Under the pieces are notes generated by a model, which searched no databases, was not told where the DNA came from, and worked only from the letters and a program-made list of their open reading frames with translations. Below, piece after piece: positions 51,160-59,992 of a DNA stretch of 64,000 nucleotides. The DNA comes from Vibrio ostreae (GTDB lineage Bacteria; Pseudomonadota; Gammaproteobacteria; Enterobacterales; Vibrionaceae): contig NZ_CP076643.1 in the NCBI RefSeq assembly GCF_019226825.1, forward strand, positions 2,542,001 through 2,606,000. The letters run 5' to 3'. Position numbers and translations under genes: made by a program. The stretch's first letter is position 1. The number at the start of each line of letters is the position of its first letter.

Positions 51160-51367
51160 TGTCACGAGTTAACACTTTCCTCTTGTCTATTTGTGTTTAC
51201 TCGCCGATATCACCACTCAGAGACAGCAACCGCCTGTGCGGTGCTGCCGTGCGCGCGACGACAGGCAGCCAAGTCAGTCGTCGCATAAAACTGTAGTGGT
51301 ACTGAAAAGCTTGATTTGCAATAACTTTAATTTTAAAAAGCTTACGTTTTGAAAAGGAAAGACGGTT

Positions 51368-51958
51368 ATGGCCGGCACTAAGAAAAGCAATCGACGTGAA
51401 GAAATACTGCAAGCCTTAGCAGAGATGCTCGAATCCCATGAAGGCGCCTCACGCATCACCACCGCCAAACTGGCCAAGCAGGTGGGTGTGTCTGAAGCCG
51501 CTTTGTATCGTCATTTCCCGAGCAAAGCACGTATGTTTGAAGGCCTGATTGAATTTATCGAAGAGTCCCTGATGTCACGCATCAACCGGATTCTGGATGA
51601 AGAAAAAGATACTCTGAACCGGATTCGGATGGTGATGCAACTGCTGCTGGCCTTCTCTGAACGTAACCCGGGCCTGACAAGAATTTTGTCCGGACATGCT
51701 CTAATGTTTGAAAATGAGCGCCTGCGTGAACGTATCAATCAGTTGTTTGAACGCATTGAAACCTCGCTGCGTCAGATCCTGCGCGAGCGTAAGATTCGGG
51801 AAGGCAAATCGTTCCCGGTCGATGAAAACATTCTGGCCGCGCAGTTACTCGGCCAGGTGGAAGGCAGTCTGAACCGCTTTGTACGCTCAGATTTCAAATA
51901 CCAGCCAACCGCTAACTTTGAAGAGTACTGGTCACTGCTCAGTGCGCAGATTCAGTAA
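51368..51958 (+). CDS. slmA: SlmA, nucleoid occlusion factor (TetR family)
   Basis: A 196-residue TetR-family DNA-binding protein that blocks FtsZ assembly over the nucleoid. The helix-turn-helix is [35 protein letters not shown]. The remainder matches SlmA in length and in segments such as [31 protein letters not shown] lies upstream of the ATG. Located between coaBC and lpxL; in E. coli it lies between dut and pyrE. Confidence 0.96.
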   Translation: MAGTKKSNRREEILQALAEMLESHEGASRITTAKLAKQVGVSEAALYRHFPSKARMFEGLIEFIEESLMSRINRILDEEKDTLNRIRMVMQLLLAFSERNPGLTRILSGHALMFENERLRERINQLFERIETSLRQILRERKIREGKSFPVDENILAAQLLGQVEGSLNRFVRSDFKYQPTANFEEYWSLLSAQIQ

Positions 51959-52007
51959 TCTTGAATCATGACAATCTATTTTTACTCTTAATCAGACAGA
52001 CCACATT

Positions 52008-52959
52008 ATGAGTCAAAACAAATACGCCAAACCCGAATTTACTTTGTCACTGCTGCACCCGAAAAACTGGGGGGGTGTGGCTCGGCTTTGGTTTTCTCGC
52101 TCTGCTGGTGAACCTGCTGCCCTATTCACTGCTGCTCAAACTGGGCCGGAGTCTGGGCAAACTTGGAATGCGCTTTGGTAAAAAGCGCGTCCATGTCGCC
52201 AAACGTAACCTGGAACTGGCCTTTCCGGATAAAGCGGCCGATGAAATCGAACGCATGGTGGAAGAGAACTTCAAAAACACCGGCGCGGCGCTGATTGAAA
52301 CCGGCATCGCCTGGTTCTGGCCGACCTGGCGCTTCAAACGCCGCCTGATTAATAAAGACACCAGCGCACTGGCCGAGCACTTGCGTCACAAACAAGGCGT
52401 GCTGATGTGCTGTGTGCATGCACTTAATCTGGAAATCACCGCCCGTGCGTGCGGCGCACTGGGCTTGTCCGGTTACGGAGTATTCCGCCCACATAACAAC
52501 CCGGCGTATAACTTTATTCAGTACTGGGGCCGCACTCACAACGGCAATAAGCTGGTTGACCGCAAAGATGTCAAACAAATGATTCGCGTCATGCGCCAGG
52601 GTGAGCTGCTGTTCTACCTACCGGACCACGACTACGGCCGCAATAAATCCGCGTTTGTACCTTTCTTTGCGGTTGAAGATGCCTGTACCACCACTGGTAC
52701 TTACCTGCTGGCCAAAGCCAGTAAGTGTGCGATTGTGATGGGTTCGGGATTTCGCAACGCGGAGGGTAAATATGAGATCTTCGCAGACCTGTCGGTAGAA
52801 GATCACTTCCCGTACGACGATGAAACCGCCTCTGCCGCTTACATGAATCAGTTTGTCGAGCAGTTGATCCTGCGCGCGCCAACCCAGTGGATGTGGCTGC
52901 ACAAACGCTTTAAGACCATGCAGGATCCGAAGGTGGAAAAAGGCATTCGCTATAAGTGA
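52008..52959 (+). pseudogene. lpxL: LpxL lipid A lauroyl acyltransferase, one-base frameshift near the start
   Basis: It transfers a secondary acyl chain to Kdo2-lipid IVA or its phosphorylated form. The ATG at 52008 gives MSQNKYAKPEFTLSLLHPKNW and then goes out of frame at a seven-G run (52069-52075); the remainder, WLGFGFLALLVNLLPYSLL to the end, is in the next frame. Removing one G gives about 316 residues. Motifs: HALNLE (HX4E as in E. coli LpxL), FRPHNNPAYNFIQ, RKDVKQMIRVMRQGE and LPDHDYGRNKSAFVPFFAVE. A sequencing indel is likely because the gene is normally important. Confidence 0.9.
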
Positions 52960-52961
52960 GG

Positions 52962-53213
52962 TTGAGGCTGTAGGTTCTAGGTTCTAGGTTCTAGGAGAGA
53001 AGGTCTTAATAGCGGTGAATATCTTCACTGCGATGATGAAAAGTCTTAATCTCAGCTTGATACACTAAAAATAAAGCTCCGGCCTGAATCATCAGCGCCG
53101 GAGCTTTTAGATCTGGGTCCCTAGAGAAAAGTTTGCTCTGAATATTTAGGGTCCAAAGACTGGGCCCTAAATAAAAAATCACTCCGAACGCCTAGGTCCT
53201 AGATCCTAGGGCC
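52962..53213. repeat. CTAGG heptamer array F (lpxL to pyrE)
   Basis: Left cluster 52972-52995 is three exact tandem GGTTCTA units; right cluster 53189-53213 reads CCTAGGTCCTAGATCCTAGG. About seven CTAG tetramers. A bidirectional terminator lies between the two clusters. Confidence 0.75.
53073..53108. terminator. Bidirectional terminator between lpxL and pyrE
   Basis: AAAGCTCCGGC (53073-53083) and GCCGGAGCTTT (53097-53107) form a perfect 11-bp stem with short A and T runs at the ends. It sits between the convergent genes, inside the spacer of heptamer array F. Confidence 0.85.
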
Positions 53214-53855
53214 TTAAATACCATATTGCGCGCGGTACGCTTTGACCGCTGCCAGGTGCTCGCTGTTACCACCCTTCTCTTCGAGGTAAGTAATCAGGTC
53301 AGTCAGGCTGACAATCGAGACCACAGCACAGCCGAAATCACGTTCCACTTCCTGAATCGCCGACAGCTCGCCTTTGCCTTTTTCCTGACGGTCAATCGCC
53401 ACCAATACACCGGCCAGATCCGCGCCGTTATTCTTGATGATCTCCATCGATTCACGAATTGCAGTACCGGCGGTAATGACGTCGTCTACCAGCATGATAC
53501 GCCCCTGCAGCGGACTGCCGACCAGACTCCCGCCTTCACCGTGGTCTTTGGCTTCTTTACGGTTAAAGCAGTATGGCGTATCCACATCGTGGTGATCCGC
53601 CAGCGCGACGGCAGTGGTGGTCGCAATCGGGATGCCTTTGTAGGCCGGGCCAAACAGCACATCGTATTCGATAGCCGAGTCCATCAGCGCTGCGGCATAA
53701 AAACGGCCCAGACGCGCTAAATCGCGGCCAGTATTGAACAGACCAGCGTTAAAGAAATAAGGGCTTTTACGGCCTGATTTCAAAGTAAACTCACCAAATT
53801 TCAGGACTTCCTTTTCTAGTGCAAACTCAATAAATTCACGCTGGTACGCTTTCAT
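53214..53855 (-). CDS. pyrE: PyrE, orotate phosphoribosyltransferase
   Basis: It makes orotidine 5'-phosphate from orotate and PRPP in pyrimidine synthesis. The 213-residue sequence has the N-terminal [35 protein letters not shown] and the PRPP-binding motif [18 protein letters not shown]. Length matches the family. In E. coli rph-pyrE form an operon; here a heptamer array G of about 135 bases separates it from rph, both on the minus strand. Confidence 0.96.
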   Translation of the reverse strand: MKAYQREFIEFALEKEVLKFGEFTLKSGRKSPYFFNAGLFNTGRDLARLGRFYAAALMDSAIEYDVLFGPAYKGIPIATTTAVALADHHDVDTPYCFNRKEAKDHGEGGSLVGSPLQGRIMLVDDVITAGTAIRESMEIIKNNGADLAGVLVAIDRQEKGKGELSAIQEVERDFGCAVVSIVSLTDLITYLEEKGGNSEHLAAVKAYRAQYGI

Positions 53856-53872
53856 GACTTTCTCTCTTTGAT

Positions 53873-54007
53873 TTAGGTTCTAGGGATTAGGATCCTAGGC
53901 CCCAGGTTGGTTGCTTATATATCATCAGCTCCAGAACAACAGGTTCTGGAGTCAATATAATCGTCGACCTTGCCGGTTAAGATCCCAGGCCCCAGGTCCT
54001 GAAAACC
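53873..54007. repeat. CTAGG heptamer array G, partly decayed (pyrE to rph)
   Basis: Left cluster GGTTCTAGG...ATCCTAGGCCCCAGG at 53876-53905 and right cluster ATCCCAGGCCCCAGGTCC at about 53980-54000, in which the CTAG core is mutated to CCAG. Between them 53929-53951 is a perfect CTCCAGAAC / GTTCTGGAG hairpin. In E. coli the pyrE attenuator occupies this position. Confidence 0.65.
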
Positions 54008-54043
54008 TTGTGCTAATCGCAGCAAGGACGACGAAAAAAACAC

Positions 54044-54071
54044 AAAAAAATAGCCCCCATAACGGGAGCTA
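54044..54071 (-). terminator. Terminator after rph
   Basis: On the minus strand TAGCTCCC and GGGGGCTA pair with one G-T wobble (54051-54071) and are followed by seven T (plus-strand A-run at 54044-54050). It starts a few bases after the rph stop codon. Confidence 0.82.
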
Positions 54072-54075
54072 TCGA

Positions 54076-54795
54076 TCAATTATTTTCTAACGACGCCTTC
54101 TGCGCCGAGACAATGTCTGCAATGCCTTTCTTGGCCACCGCCAGCAAATCCAGCAGTTGCTCATGGCTAAACGGTTCGCCTTCAGCCGTACCCTGGATTT
54201 CGATCATGTTACCTTCTTCGGTCATTACCACATTCATGTCGGTGTCAGCAGCCGAGTCTTCAACATATTCCAGATCACACAACACGTCCTGCCCCAGAAT
54301 ACCTACCGACACCGCCGCCACATGGCCTTTCATCGGGTTCTTCTTCAGTTTACCGCTCTCGACCAGCTTATCGAATGCATCCGCCAGAGCCACGCTCGCA
54401 CCGGAGATAGACGCAGTACGGGTACCGCCGTCAGCCTGAATCACATCACAGTCAACCGTAATCATCAGCTCGCCCATGGCTTTCAGATCCACCACAGCAC
54501 GCAGGCTGCGCGCGATCAGACGCTGGATTTCCATGGTACGTCCGCCCTGTTTACCGCTCGCCGCTTCACGGCGAGTACGCGAGTGAGTAGCACGCGGCAG
54601 CATACCGTATTCAGCGGTTACCCAGCCTTTACCCTGGCCTTTTAGCCAGCGTGGCACGCCTTCTTCTACCGTGGCGTTACACAGCACTTTGGTATTACCA
54701 AACTCAACCAGTACAGAGCCTTCTGCATAGGCGGTGTAATGACGAGTAATCTTGATCGGACGAACCTGATCCGCAGCGCGGTTATTTGGACGCAT
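54076..54795 (-). CDS. rph: Rph, ribonuclease PH
   Basis: A phosphorolytic 3'-5' exoribonuclease that trims tRNA 3' ends. The start at 54795 ([16 protein letters not shown]) gives 239 residues, the family length; an upstream in-frame Met is not needed. Motifs: [40 protein letters not shown] with conserved basic residues, [18 protein letters not shown] and [25 protein letters not shown]. It diverges from yicC, as in E. coli. Confidence 0.96.
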   Translation of the reverse strand: MRPNNRAADQVRPIKITRHYTAYAEGSVLVEFGNTKVLCNATVEEGVPRWLKGQGKGWVTAEYGMLPRATHSRTRREAASGKQGGRTMEIQRLIARSLRAVVDLKAMGELMITVDCDVIQADGGTRTASISGASVALADAFDKLVESGKLKKNPMKGHVAAVSVGILGQDVLCDLEYVEDSAADTDMNVVMTEEGNMIEIQGTAEGEPFSHEQLLDLLAVAKKGIADIVSAQKASLENN

Positions 54796-55051
54796 AGGGC
54801 CTCTACCTTGTTTGTGTGAACGACGTTTTATGGTTTTACACAACACTTATGGCTGCGAAACGACGCGGAGTTGCAACGACAACCGGTCGAAACGGCGGTT
54901 GAACAAAACCGCAGCCGAAGGGTCGAATTTATTGGGGCAAAATTATAGCGGAAATCCTTGCTCAATCACAGAGTCTCTACACCCACTCGGCAACTTTTCT
55001 ATGCTAGTATTATCGCCAGTTCATTTTTGAATATAAACCAAGGACATTTCG

Positions 55052-55918
55052 ATGATTTACAGCATGACGGCGTACTCACGCAAAGAAGTCAAAGGCGATT
55101 GGGGCAGTGCCGTGTGGGAAATCCGCTCGGTCAACCAACGCTATCTGGAGACCTACTTCCGCCTGCCGGAACAGTTCCGTGGCCTGGAGCCAGTGCTGCG
55201 TGAGCGTTTCCGTAAGCGTCTGGCGCGCGGTAAAGTCGAATGTCATCTGCGTTATGAAGCCAACCATGCCGCGCAAAGTGAACTGAGCATTAACGAAGAC
55301 CTGGCCAATCAGGTCATTAAAGCCGCCAGCCAGATCATGCATATGACCGGCGAGCTGAGCCGTATCAACCCGTTCCAGGTCATGCAGTGGCCGGGCGTGA
55401 TGGAAACGCCTGAGCAGGATATGGACGAAATCAACCAGGCTCTACTGAACGGTTTTGAAGACGCACTGAATGAGTTTATCGAAGCACGCGGCCGTGAAGG
55501 CGACAACATGAAAGCCTTGATCGTGCAGCGCCTTGATGCGATCAGTGCCGAAGTGGTCAAAGTTCGCGCGCGGATGCCGGAAATCCTCGACTGGCAGCGT
55601 GAACGCCTGCTCACTAAATTCGAAGAAGCTAAAGTCGAACTGGAGCCAACCCGGGTTGAGCAGGAACTGATCCTGCTGGCACAAAAATCCGATGTCGCCG
55701 AAGAGCTAGACCGACTCGATTCTCACGTCAAAGAGACGCACAACATCCTCAAAAAAGGTGGCTCGTGCGGTCGCCGTCTCGACTTCATGATGCAAGAGTT
55801 CAACCGTGAGTCGAACACTCTGGCGTCAAAATCGATCAGCACTGACATCACCGCCTCCGGTGTGGAACTGAAAGTGCTTATCGAGCAGATGCGTGAGCAG
55901 ATTCAAAATATAGAATAG
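55052..55918 (+). CDS. yicC: YicC, endoribonuclease family protein
   Basis: A 288-residue protein of the YicC/YloC family, reported to act as an endoribonuclease. It begins MIYSMTAYSRKEVKGDW and ends with the conserved CGRRLDFMMQEFNRESNTLASKS block. The gene appears intact up to its usual C-terminus (IEQMREQIQNIE). The 3' end of yicC is a known integration site of mobilisable genomic islands in vibrios and relatives, and here an integrase gene follows 236 bases later. Confidence 0.95.
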   Translation: MIYSMTAYSRKEVKGDWGSAVWEIRSVNQRYLETYFRLPEQFRGLEPVLRERFRKRLARGKVECHLRYEANHAAQSELSINEDLANQVIKAASQIMHMTGELSRINPFQVMQWPGVMETPEQDMDEINQALLNGFEDALNEFIEARGREGDNMKALIVQRLDAISAEVVKVRARMPEILDWQRERLLTKFEEAKVELEPTRVEQELILLAQKSDVAEELDRLDSHVKETHNILKKGGSCGRRLDFMMQEFNRESNTLASKSISTDITASGVELKVLIEQMREQIQNIE

Positions 55919-55930
55919 ATTCCCCTCTAC

Positions 55931-55996
55931 TCCATACACTTCCACAACGCCCTTATTTATAAGGGCTTTTTTATTTTCACCATCCATACACTTCCA
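55931..55996. repeat. 14-bp direct repeat behind yicC, possible attachment or arm-site sequence
   Basis: TCCATACACTTCCA occurs at 55931-55944 and again at 55983-55996, flanking the yicC terminator. It is directly between yicC and the integrase gene, where the att site and integrase arm-type sites should be. Which of these it represents cannot be told from this window, because the far end of the island was not found. Confidence 0.6.
55949..55975 (+). terminator. Terminator after yicC
   Basis: GCCCTT and AAGGGC pair across an AT loop (55949-55966), followed by six T. It lies 30 bases after the yicC stop. Confidence 0.85.
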
Positions 55997-56024
55997 TAAA
56001 ATTCATCAAAAGCCATGAACAAAC

Positions 56025-56093
56025 GGGGAGTATCTTGGGTAGCACTTTGCTATTTACTCCCCACCGTAGTATAAATATCACAACATACTCCCC
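56025..56093. repeat. Three TACTCCCC sites upstream of the integrase gene
   Basis: TACTCCCC occurs inverted at 56025-56032, and direct at 56055-56062 and 56086-56093. The spacing is 30 and 31 bases, close to three helical turns, so all would face the same side of the DNA. They lie within 130 bases of the integrase start and could be arm-type or repressor sites. Confidence 0.55.
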
Positions 56094-56154
56094 CACTTCT
56101 GGAGGGTGATGTCATGATAACTTCGATTAGAGCGATAAATTCAAGGAGATAGAG

Positions 56155-57372
56155 ATGGGGAATCTCACCGTCAACCAAGTTAAGGCGATAGTAAAAGACC
56201 AAAAAACGGGTCGTCATGCCGATGGTGATGGTTTCTATCTAATGATTCCTAGAATAGGTCGACCATACTGGATGCTAAGGTACACCCTTTTTAAGAAAAG
56301 AAAGGAGGTGACTATTGGCAAGGTCGATGAACTTTCTCTTGCAGATGCAAGGTTGAAAGCATCTGAACTTCGAAAGCAAATCAGCGAAGGGATTAACCCA
56401 ATTGCAGAAAGAAAACGGAGTAAGCAAGCCGATATACAAATAATCGATGATCTCTTCGAAGACTGGTACAAGGATTTGTCCAAAAGGCTCAAGCATCCCA
56501 ATATACCTAAGCGTATCTATCAGAAAGAGATCTCTCCACAAATTGGTCAATACACGTTGAAACGTGTCACACCTTTAGATATCCGTAATATCATCCAAAT
56601 AGTCGCTGACAGTGGCCGTCCAACCACAGCTAACGACACGCTAATGTATTGTAAGCAGCTTTTTAAACACGGTATGAAGATTGGTGTTATTGAGTCTAAC
56701 CCTGCACTAGCATTTTCTAACTATGATGCTGGTGGCATTGAAGAAAGTCGAGATCGGGTCTTAGAACTGGAAGAGATTAAACATGTTTTTTCCGTCTTCA
56801 ACCAAAACATTTATAGCTTCAATCGAGACAACTACCTAGCTTGTGCTCTGCTTCTTTGTCTTGGCGTTCGTAAATCAGAGCTAACAGAAGCAAAGTGGAC
56901 TGAGTTCGATCTAGATAATGCTTTATGGCACCTACCAGCGGAGCGAAGCAAATCTGGCACAGGTTTCACGATTCCGCTTCCGGAGCTGTGCATTAAATGG
57001 TTTAAAGAACTACATCAGCGAGCTTGTCGCTCGGAGTACGTCTTCCCAAACAGAAGGGAAAGCAAAGTACCTCACATGGGCAAAGACACACTGAACAGGG
57101 CTATTTCAAAGCTATTTGGTCGAGAGCCCGGTCGTAAGGTACAACCACCAAATAAAATGGGCGATATCAAACACTTTGCGGTTCACGATCTACGCCGCAC
57201 CTGCCGGAGCCTACTCGCTTCAGTAAAAGTTCCTAGCCATATCGCAGAGCGCTGTCTAAATCACAAGTTGAAAGGTGTTGAAGGTATCTATGATCGATAT
57301 GACTACTTGGAAGAGCGCAAAGAAGCTCTAGAAAAAGTCACCAAGCTAGTAGAGGAAAACATTGCCATTTAA
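56155..57372 (+). CDS. Tyrosine integrase, P4-like, of a genomic island in yicC
   Basis: A 405-residue site-specific recombinase. The N-terminal arm-binding domain (residues 1 to about 85, HADGDGFYLMIPRIGRPYWMLRYT) is of the DUF4102 type. The catalytic domain holds Arg239 (LGVRKSEL), His344 and Arg347 (HDLRRT), His370 (LNHK) and Tyr379, the full R-H-R-H-Y set. AGGAG lies just upstream of the start. It presumably inserted the following accessory DNA at the 3' end of yicC. AT content and codon use differ clearly from the housekeeping genes to the left. Confidence 0.92.
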   Translation: MGNLTVNQVKAIVKDQKTGRHADGDGFYLMIPRIGRPYWMLRYTLFKKRKEVTIGKVDELSLADARLKASELRKQISEGINPIAERKRSKQADIQIIDDLFEDWYKDLSKRLKHPNIPKRIYQKEISPQIGQYTLKRVTPLDIRNIIQIVADSGRPTTANDTLMYCKQLFKHGMKIGVIESNPALAFSNYDAGGIEESRDRVLELEEIKHVFSVFNQNIYSFNRDNYLACALLLCLGVRKSELTEAKWTEFDLDNALWHLPAERSKSGTGFTIPLPELCIKWFKELHQRACRSEYVFPNRRESKVPHMGKDTLNRAISKLFGREPGRKVQPPNKMGDIKHFAVHDLRRTCRSLLASVKVPSHIAERCLNHKLKGVEGIYDRYDYLEERKEALEKVTKLVEENIAI

Positions 57373-57705
57373 AGCTGGCAACTACATTCGATAACAAGAT
57401 CAATTGAAAGTGCTATAGCCACGTTGGTAGGAAATTAATGTTGAAAATAAAGGAGGGGGGTTCCTGTAGAAAAATGAAGATGTAGCGTCCCATACAATCT
57501 GATTTGCTTGGGCCAGTGCGCACAGTTACATCCTTAATACTTACCCAAATGTTAATCCAACATCTCGTTACTGACCTATTTATCAGCAAAGGTCTTGAAT
57601 AACAAGAATTTTATCAATGTTTTTAAGTAAGTAACAAAAGTCACAATGATAGTAATGATATATGGTGGCATACTGATAGCTCCATTTTCATTTCTTAGAA
57701 CATAC
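57373..57705. other. Gap between the integrase and the membrane-protein gene
   Basis: About 330 bases with no gene that I can support. In related islands an excisionase gene may lie near the integrase, but no convincing small reading frame with a ribosome site is seen here. Confidence 0.4.
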
Positions 57706-58326
57706 ATGAAAAAAGTCTCGCCTTTGCTACTATCATTTCTGCTGTGCTTTCTTAGTTACTCCCCCCTAGTAGCTGCAACAAATCCATCTTTTTCTCAAGA
57801 AACACAGACTAAAACTTCTCAACTACCAACATCTACTCAAAATAATATAGAAGCTGATAATCTTGACTTAACCTTACTCAAGGTTATCGAAAATCAAAAG
57901 TCAGCTATATCTAACCTTCAAGAAAAGCAACAACAATTACAAGAGCAGATAGAGAAATCCGAAGGAAGAATGAGTTTTTCTGTCTGGGTTAGCGTGTTAT
58001 TGGCATGTGTTACCATTATTGTAACTGTGTTTGGTGTGATCGTAGCTATAGTTACTTTCTTTGGGTTTAAAAACGTAAAGGAAAGTGCAATTAAATCAGC
58101 GCAAGAACTATCAACTTCTGTAGCCTCAGAAGTCGCCCGAAATGAAGCTAATCAAAAGATTAACGAAGTGGCAAAAAAGGAAATAGCATTTTTGCTAGAT
58201 AACGGTGAACTTAAGGAACACTTAGAAAGTGCAGTCGACTTAATTGTAAGACGACAAATAAAAGATAACGGATCGAATGGTTTTAGTAAGTACCCTGAGT
58301 TAGACCTTGAGGAAGAACAAGCATGA
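57706..58326 (+). CDS. Exported membrane protein with a coiled coil, unknown function
   Basis: About 206 residues from the Met at 57706; I prefer this start because it opens a classical signal peptide (MKKVSPLLLSFLLCFLSYSPLVAA). An upstream Met at 57646 is possible and would add 20 residues. A polar Thr/Gln-rich stretch is followed by a heptad region (LLKVIENQKSAISNLQEKQQQLQEQIEKSE), one strong transmembrane helix (VSVLLACVTIIVTVFGVIVAIVTFFGF region), and a soluble C-terminal part with a second probable coiled coil. I do not recognise the family. The stop overlaps the start of the next gene by 4 bases (ATGA). Confidence 0.72.
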   Translation: MKKVSPLLLSFLLCFLSYSPLVAATNPSFSQETQTKTSQLPTSTQNNIEADNLDLTLLKVIENQKSAISNLQEKQQQLQEQIEKSEGRMSFSVWVSVLLACVTIIVTVFGVIVAIVTFFGFKNVKESAIKSAQELSTSVASEVARNEANQKINEVAKKEIAFLLDNGELKEHLESAVDLIVRRQIKDNGSNGFSKYPELDLEEEQA

Positions 58327-58823
58327 GTAAATCCGCTGAATGGACAAAGCTAAGTCAGTTTCAAAAATCAGTTATTGAGAAACAACACTCTGAAGTACCC
58401 GTAAAGCTTGGTCAGATAGCTAAAGATCTAGGTTTAGTGGTAAAGAAAACAACTTTAACTGCCAACATATCAGGTCAAATAAAAGAAGAACAAGATGGTA
58501 CAGTTAACATAAAAATAAATAGGCACGATGTAAAAACAAGGCAGCGCTATACTCTTGCTCACGAGATTTCACATTTCCTCTTGCATAGGCACCTACTGAA
58601 AGATGGCATCACTGATGACGTTTTATATCGTTCGTCTCAATCTACCGCCATAGAGAGAGAAGCAGATAGATTAGCGGCAGACATCATTATGCCGATGGAA
58701 CATGTTCTAAGACTTAAACAACTTCATGCAACAGATAAAAAGGGAGAATTGTTGTATGAAGCTATAGCGGAAGATATGGCAGTCTCAGCAATTGCGTTAA
58801 AAAATCGATTAGGCGTCAAGTAA
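58323..58823 (+). CDS. ImmA/IrrE-family metallopeptidase
   Basis: A 166-residue protein. The zinc motif HEISH is at residues 80-84 in YTLAHEISHFLLH, and the third ligand is likely Glu113 in EREADRLAADIIMP, the usual ImmA/IrrE arrangement. In known systems such peptidases cleave a repressor after a stress or infection signal, or act as toxin-antitoxin partners. No helix-turn-helix repressor or XRE gene is adjacent, so its substrate is not evident; the membrane protein upstream, coupled by a 4-base overlap, is a candidate partner. The downstream gene begins 11 bases later. Confidence 0.85.
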   Translation: MSKSAEWTKLSQFQKSVIEKQHSEVPVKLGQIAKDLGLVVKKTTLTANISGQIKEEQDGTVNIKINRHDVKTRQRYTLAHEISHFLLHRHLLKDGITDDVLYRSSQSTAIEREADRLAADIIMPMEHVLRLKQLHATDKKGELLYEAIAEDMAVSAIALKNRLGVK

Positions 58824-58834
58824 GGGAGGCATCA

Positions 58835-59953
58835 ATGAATATAAAAATAGCTTCTTACATTCCTTTTATATCTCTCAAGCCAGCAGAAATGGCAGCTCTC
58901 GAAGAACTATATGATTGTGAAAAAAATCAGATACTCCCTGCTTTCTCACTAAAACGTTGGGCGACCTGTAAAAGCTTTGACAAATCAATGGATCGCATAG
59001 AGAAAGCATTTGGGGAAAGACCATGGATAGCTGATGTTGATGATGATTTCCTCAACTCACTTGAGAGTAGAGCGCAAGAGGAAGGGGCTGCCGAAGTTTT
59101 CCTTGAATTTCAGAAACTACTCAAGCCGGATGATGGCTATAAGAACTGGGTAGAATTTATCAAAAAGCATGAACATATCATCCCTACAGTTAGACTTCAG
59201 GACTTAGAACAGCTAGACAAACAATTAGACCGACTACTGGAATTAGAAAGAACTATCGTCGTCAGATTAAAAATGGCAGGCAGTCAACCTGTAACAATTC
59301 CGGACTTCCATAAGATAATACAAACATTAAGTTCGTATAAACTAGATCAGTTGTTCTTAATACTAGATTACGGTGATCTAACTCGAATCAACCTAATTGA
59401 ACACCACAAATACACCCAATTCATTCAGGGCGTACATAAGATGCTTCCTAAAGCAACAATCGCTTTTTCTGGAACGTCATTCCCTTATTCTTTTGGTCGT
59501 TCTTATCGAGGGGAAGTTTCTATTTTTGAGCGCCTTATTTTCAACAAGATAGTTAAAGATTGTGAAGGAATTAAGTTAGTCTACTCAGACAGAGCAAGTG
59601 CTCGTGCTGAAGCTATGGGTGGGGGTGGTGGCTTACCTCCTCCAAGAATTGACTATGCACTAAAAAACGACTGGAGATTCATCAGAAAAGAATTTGATGA
59701 TGAAAATGAAGACGAAGAAAAAGAAGAGCTCTATCAAGAAGCTGCCCAAGAAATGATAAATTCAGATTATTGGATAAAGGACCTAAAAGCATGGGGGCGA
59801 CAAATGATTGAGAAGACCGCAGAAGGTAATAAATACGGTATTAACTCAGCCCAAAAAGCAACCGCGGTAAGAATTAACCTTCATCTTTACCAGCAAATTC
59901 ATTATTTTGAAGAGATAAGTGAGTTAGATACCGAAGAAGATTGGGAAGATTGA
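58835..59953 (+). CDS. Beta-protein family protein (PF14350-like)
   Basis: A 372-residue protein. The start MNIKIASYIPFISLKPAEMAALEELY fits the family pattern in which a short Y-x-P segment is followed by an x-x-x-E-x-x-AL helix, and a conserved QLFLILDYGDL strand occurs in the middle. A Gly run (AMGGGGGLPPPRIDYAL) marks a loop in the C-terminal half, and the last 30 residues are very acidic. Function of the family is not known to me; members occur in phages and accessory islands. GGGAGGC lies upstream of the start. It is in one operon with the two genes before it. Confidence 0.75.
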   Translation: MNIKIASYIPFISLKPAEMAALEELYDCEKNQILPAFSLKRWATCKSFDKSMDRIEKAFGERPWIADVDDDFLNSLESRAQEEGAAEVFLEFQKLLKPDDGYKNWVEFIKKHEHIIPTVRLQDLEQLDKQLDRLLELERTIVVRLKMAGSQPVTIPDFHKIIQTLSSYKLDQLFLILDYGDLTRINLIEHHKYTQFIQGVHKMLPKATIAFSGTSFPYSFGRSYRGEVSIFERLIFNKIVKDCEGIKLVYSDRASARAEAMGGGGGLPPPRIDYALKNDWRFIRKEFDDENEDEEKEELYQEAAQEMINSDYWIKDLKAWGRQMIEKTAEGNKYGINSAQKATAVRINLHLYQQIHYFEEISELDTEEDWED

Positions 59954-59960
59954 AAAAAGG

Positions 59961-59992
59961 TGTGGCGTCCATTTAAGCGTTCGCCACAATTT
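59961..59992. terminator. Shared convergent terminator
   Basis: TGTGGCG (59961-59967) and CGCCACA (59982-59988) pair perfectly, with an A-run before and a T-rich stretch after. It covers the last codons of the minus-strand sce7726-like gene, so both convergent transcripts end in the same hairpin. Confidence 0.8.
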
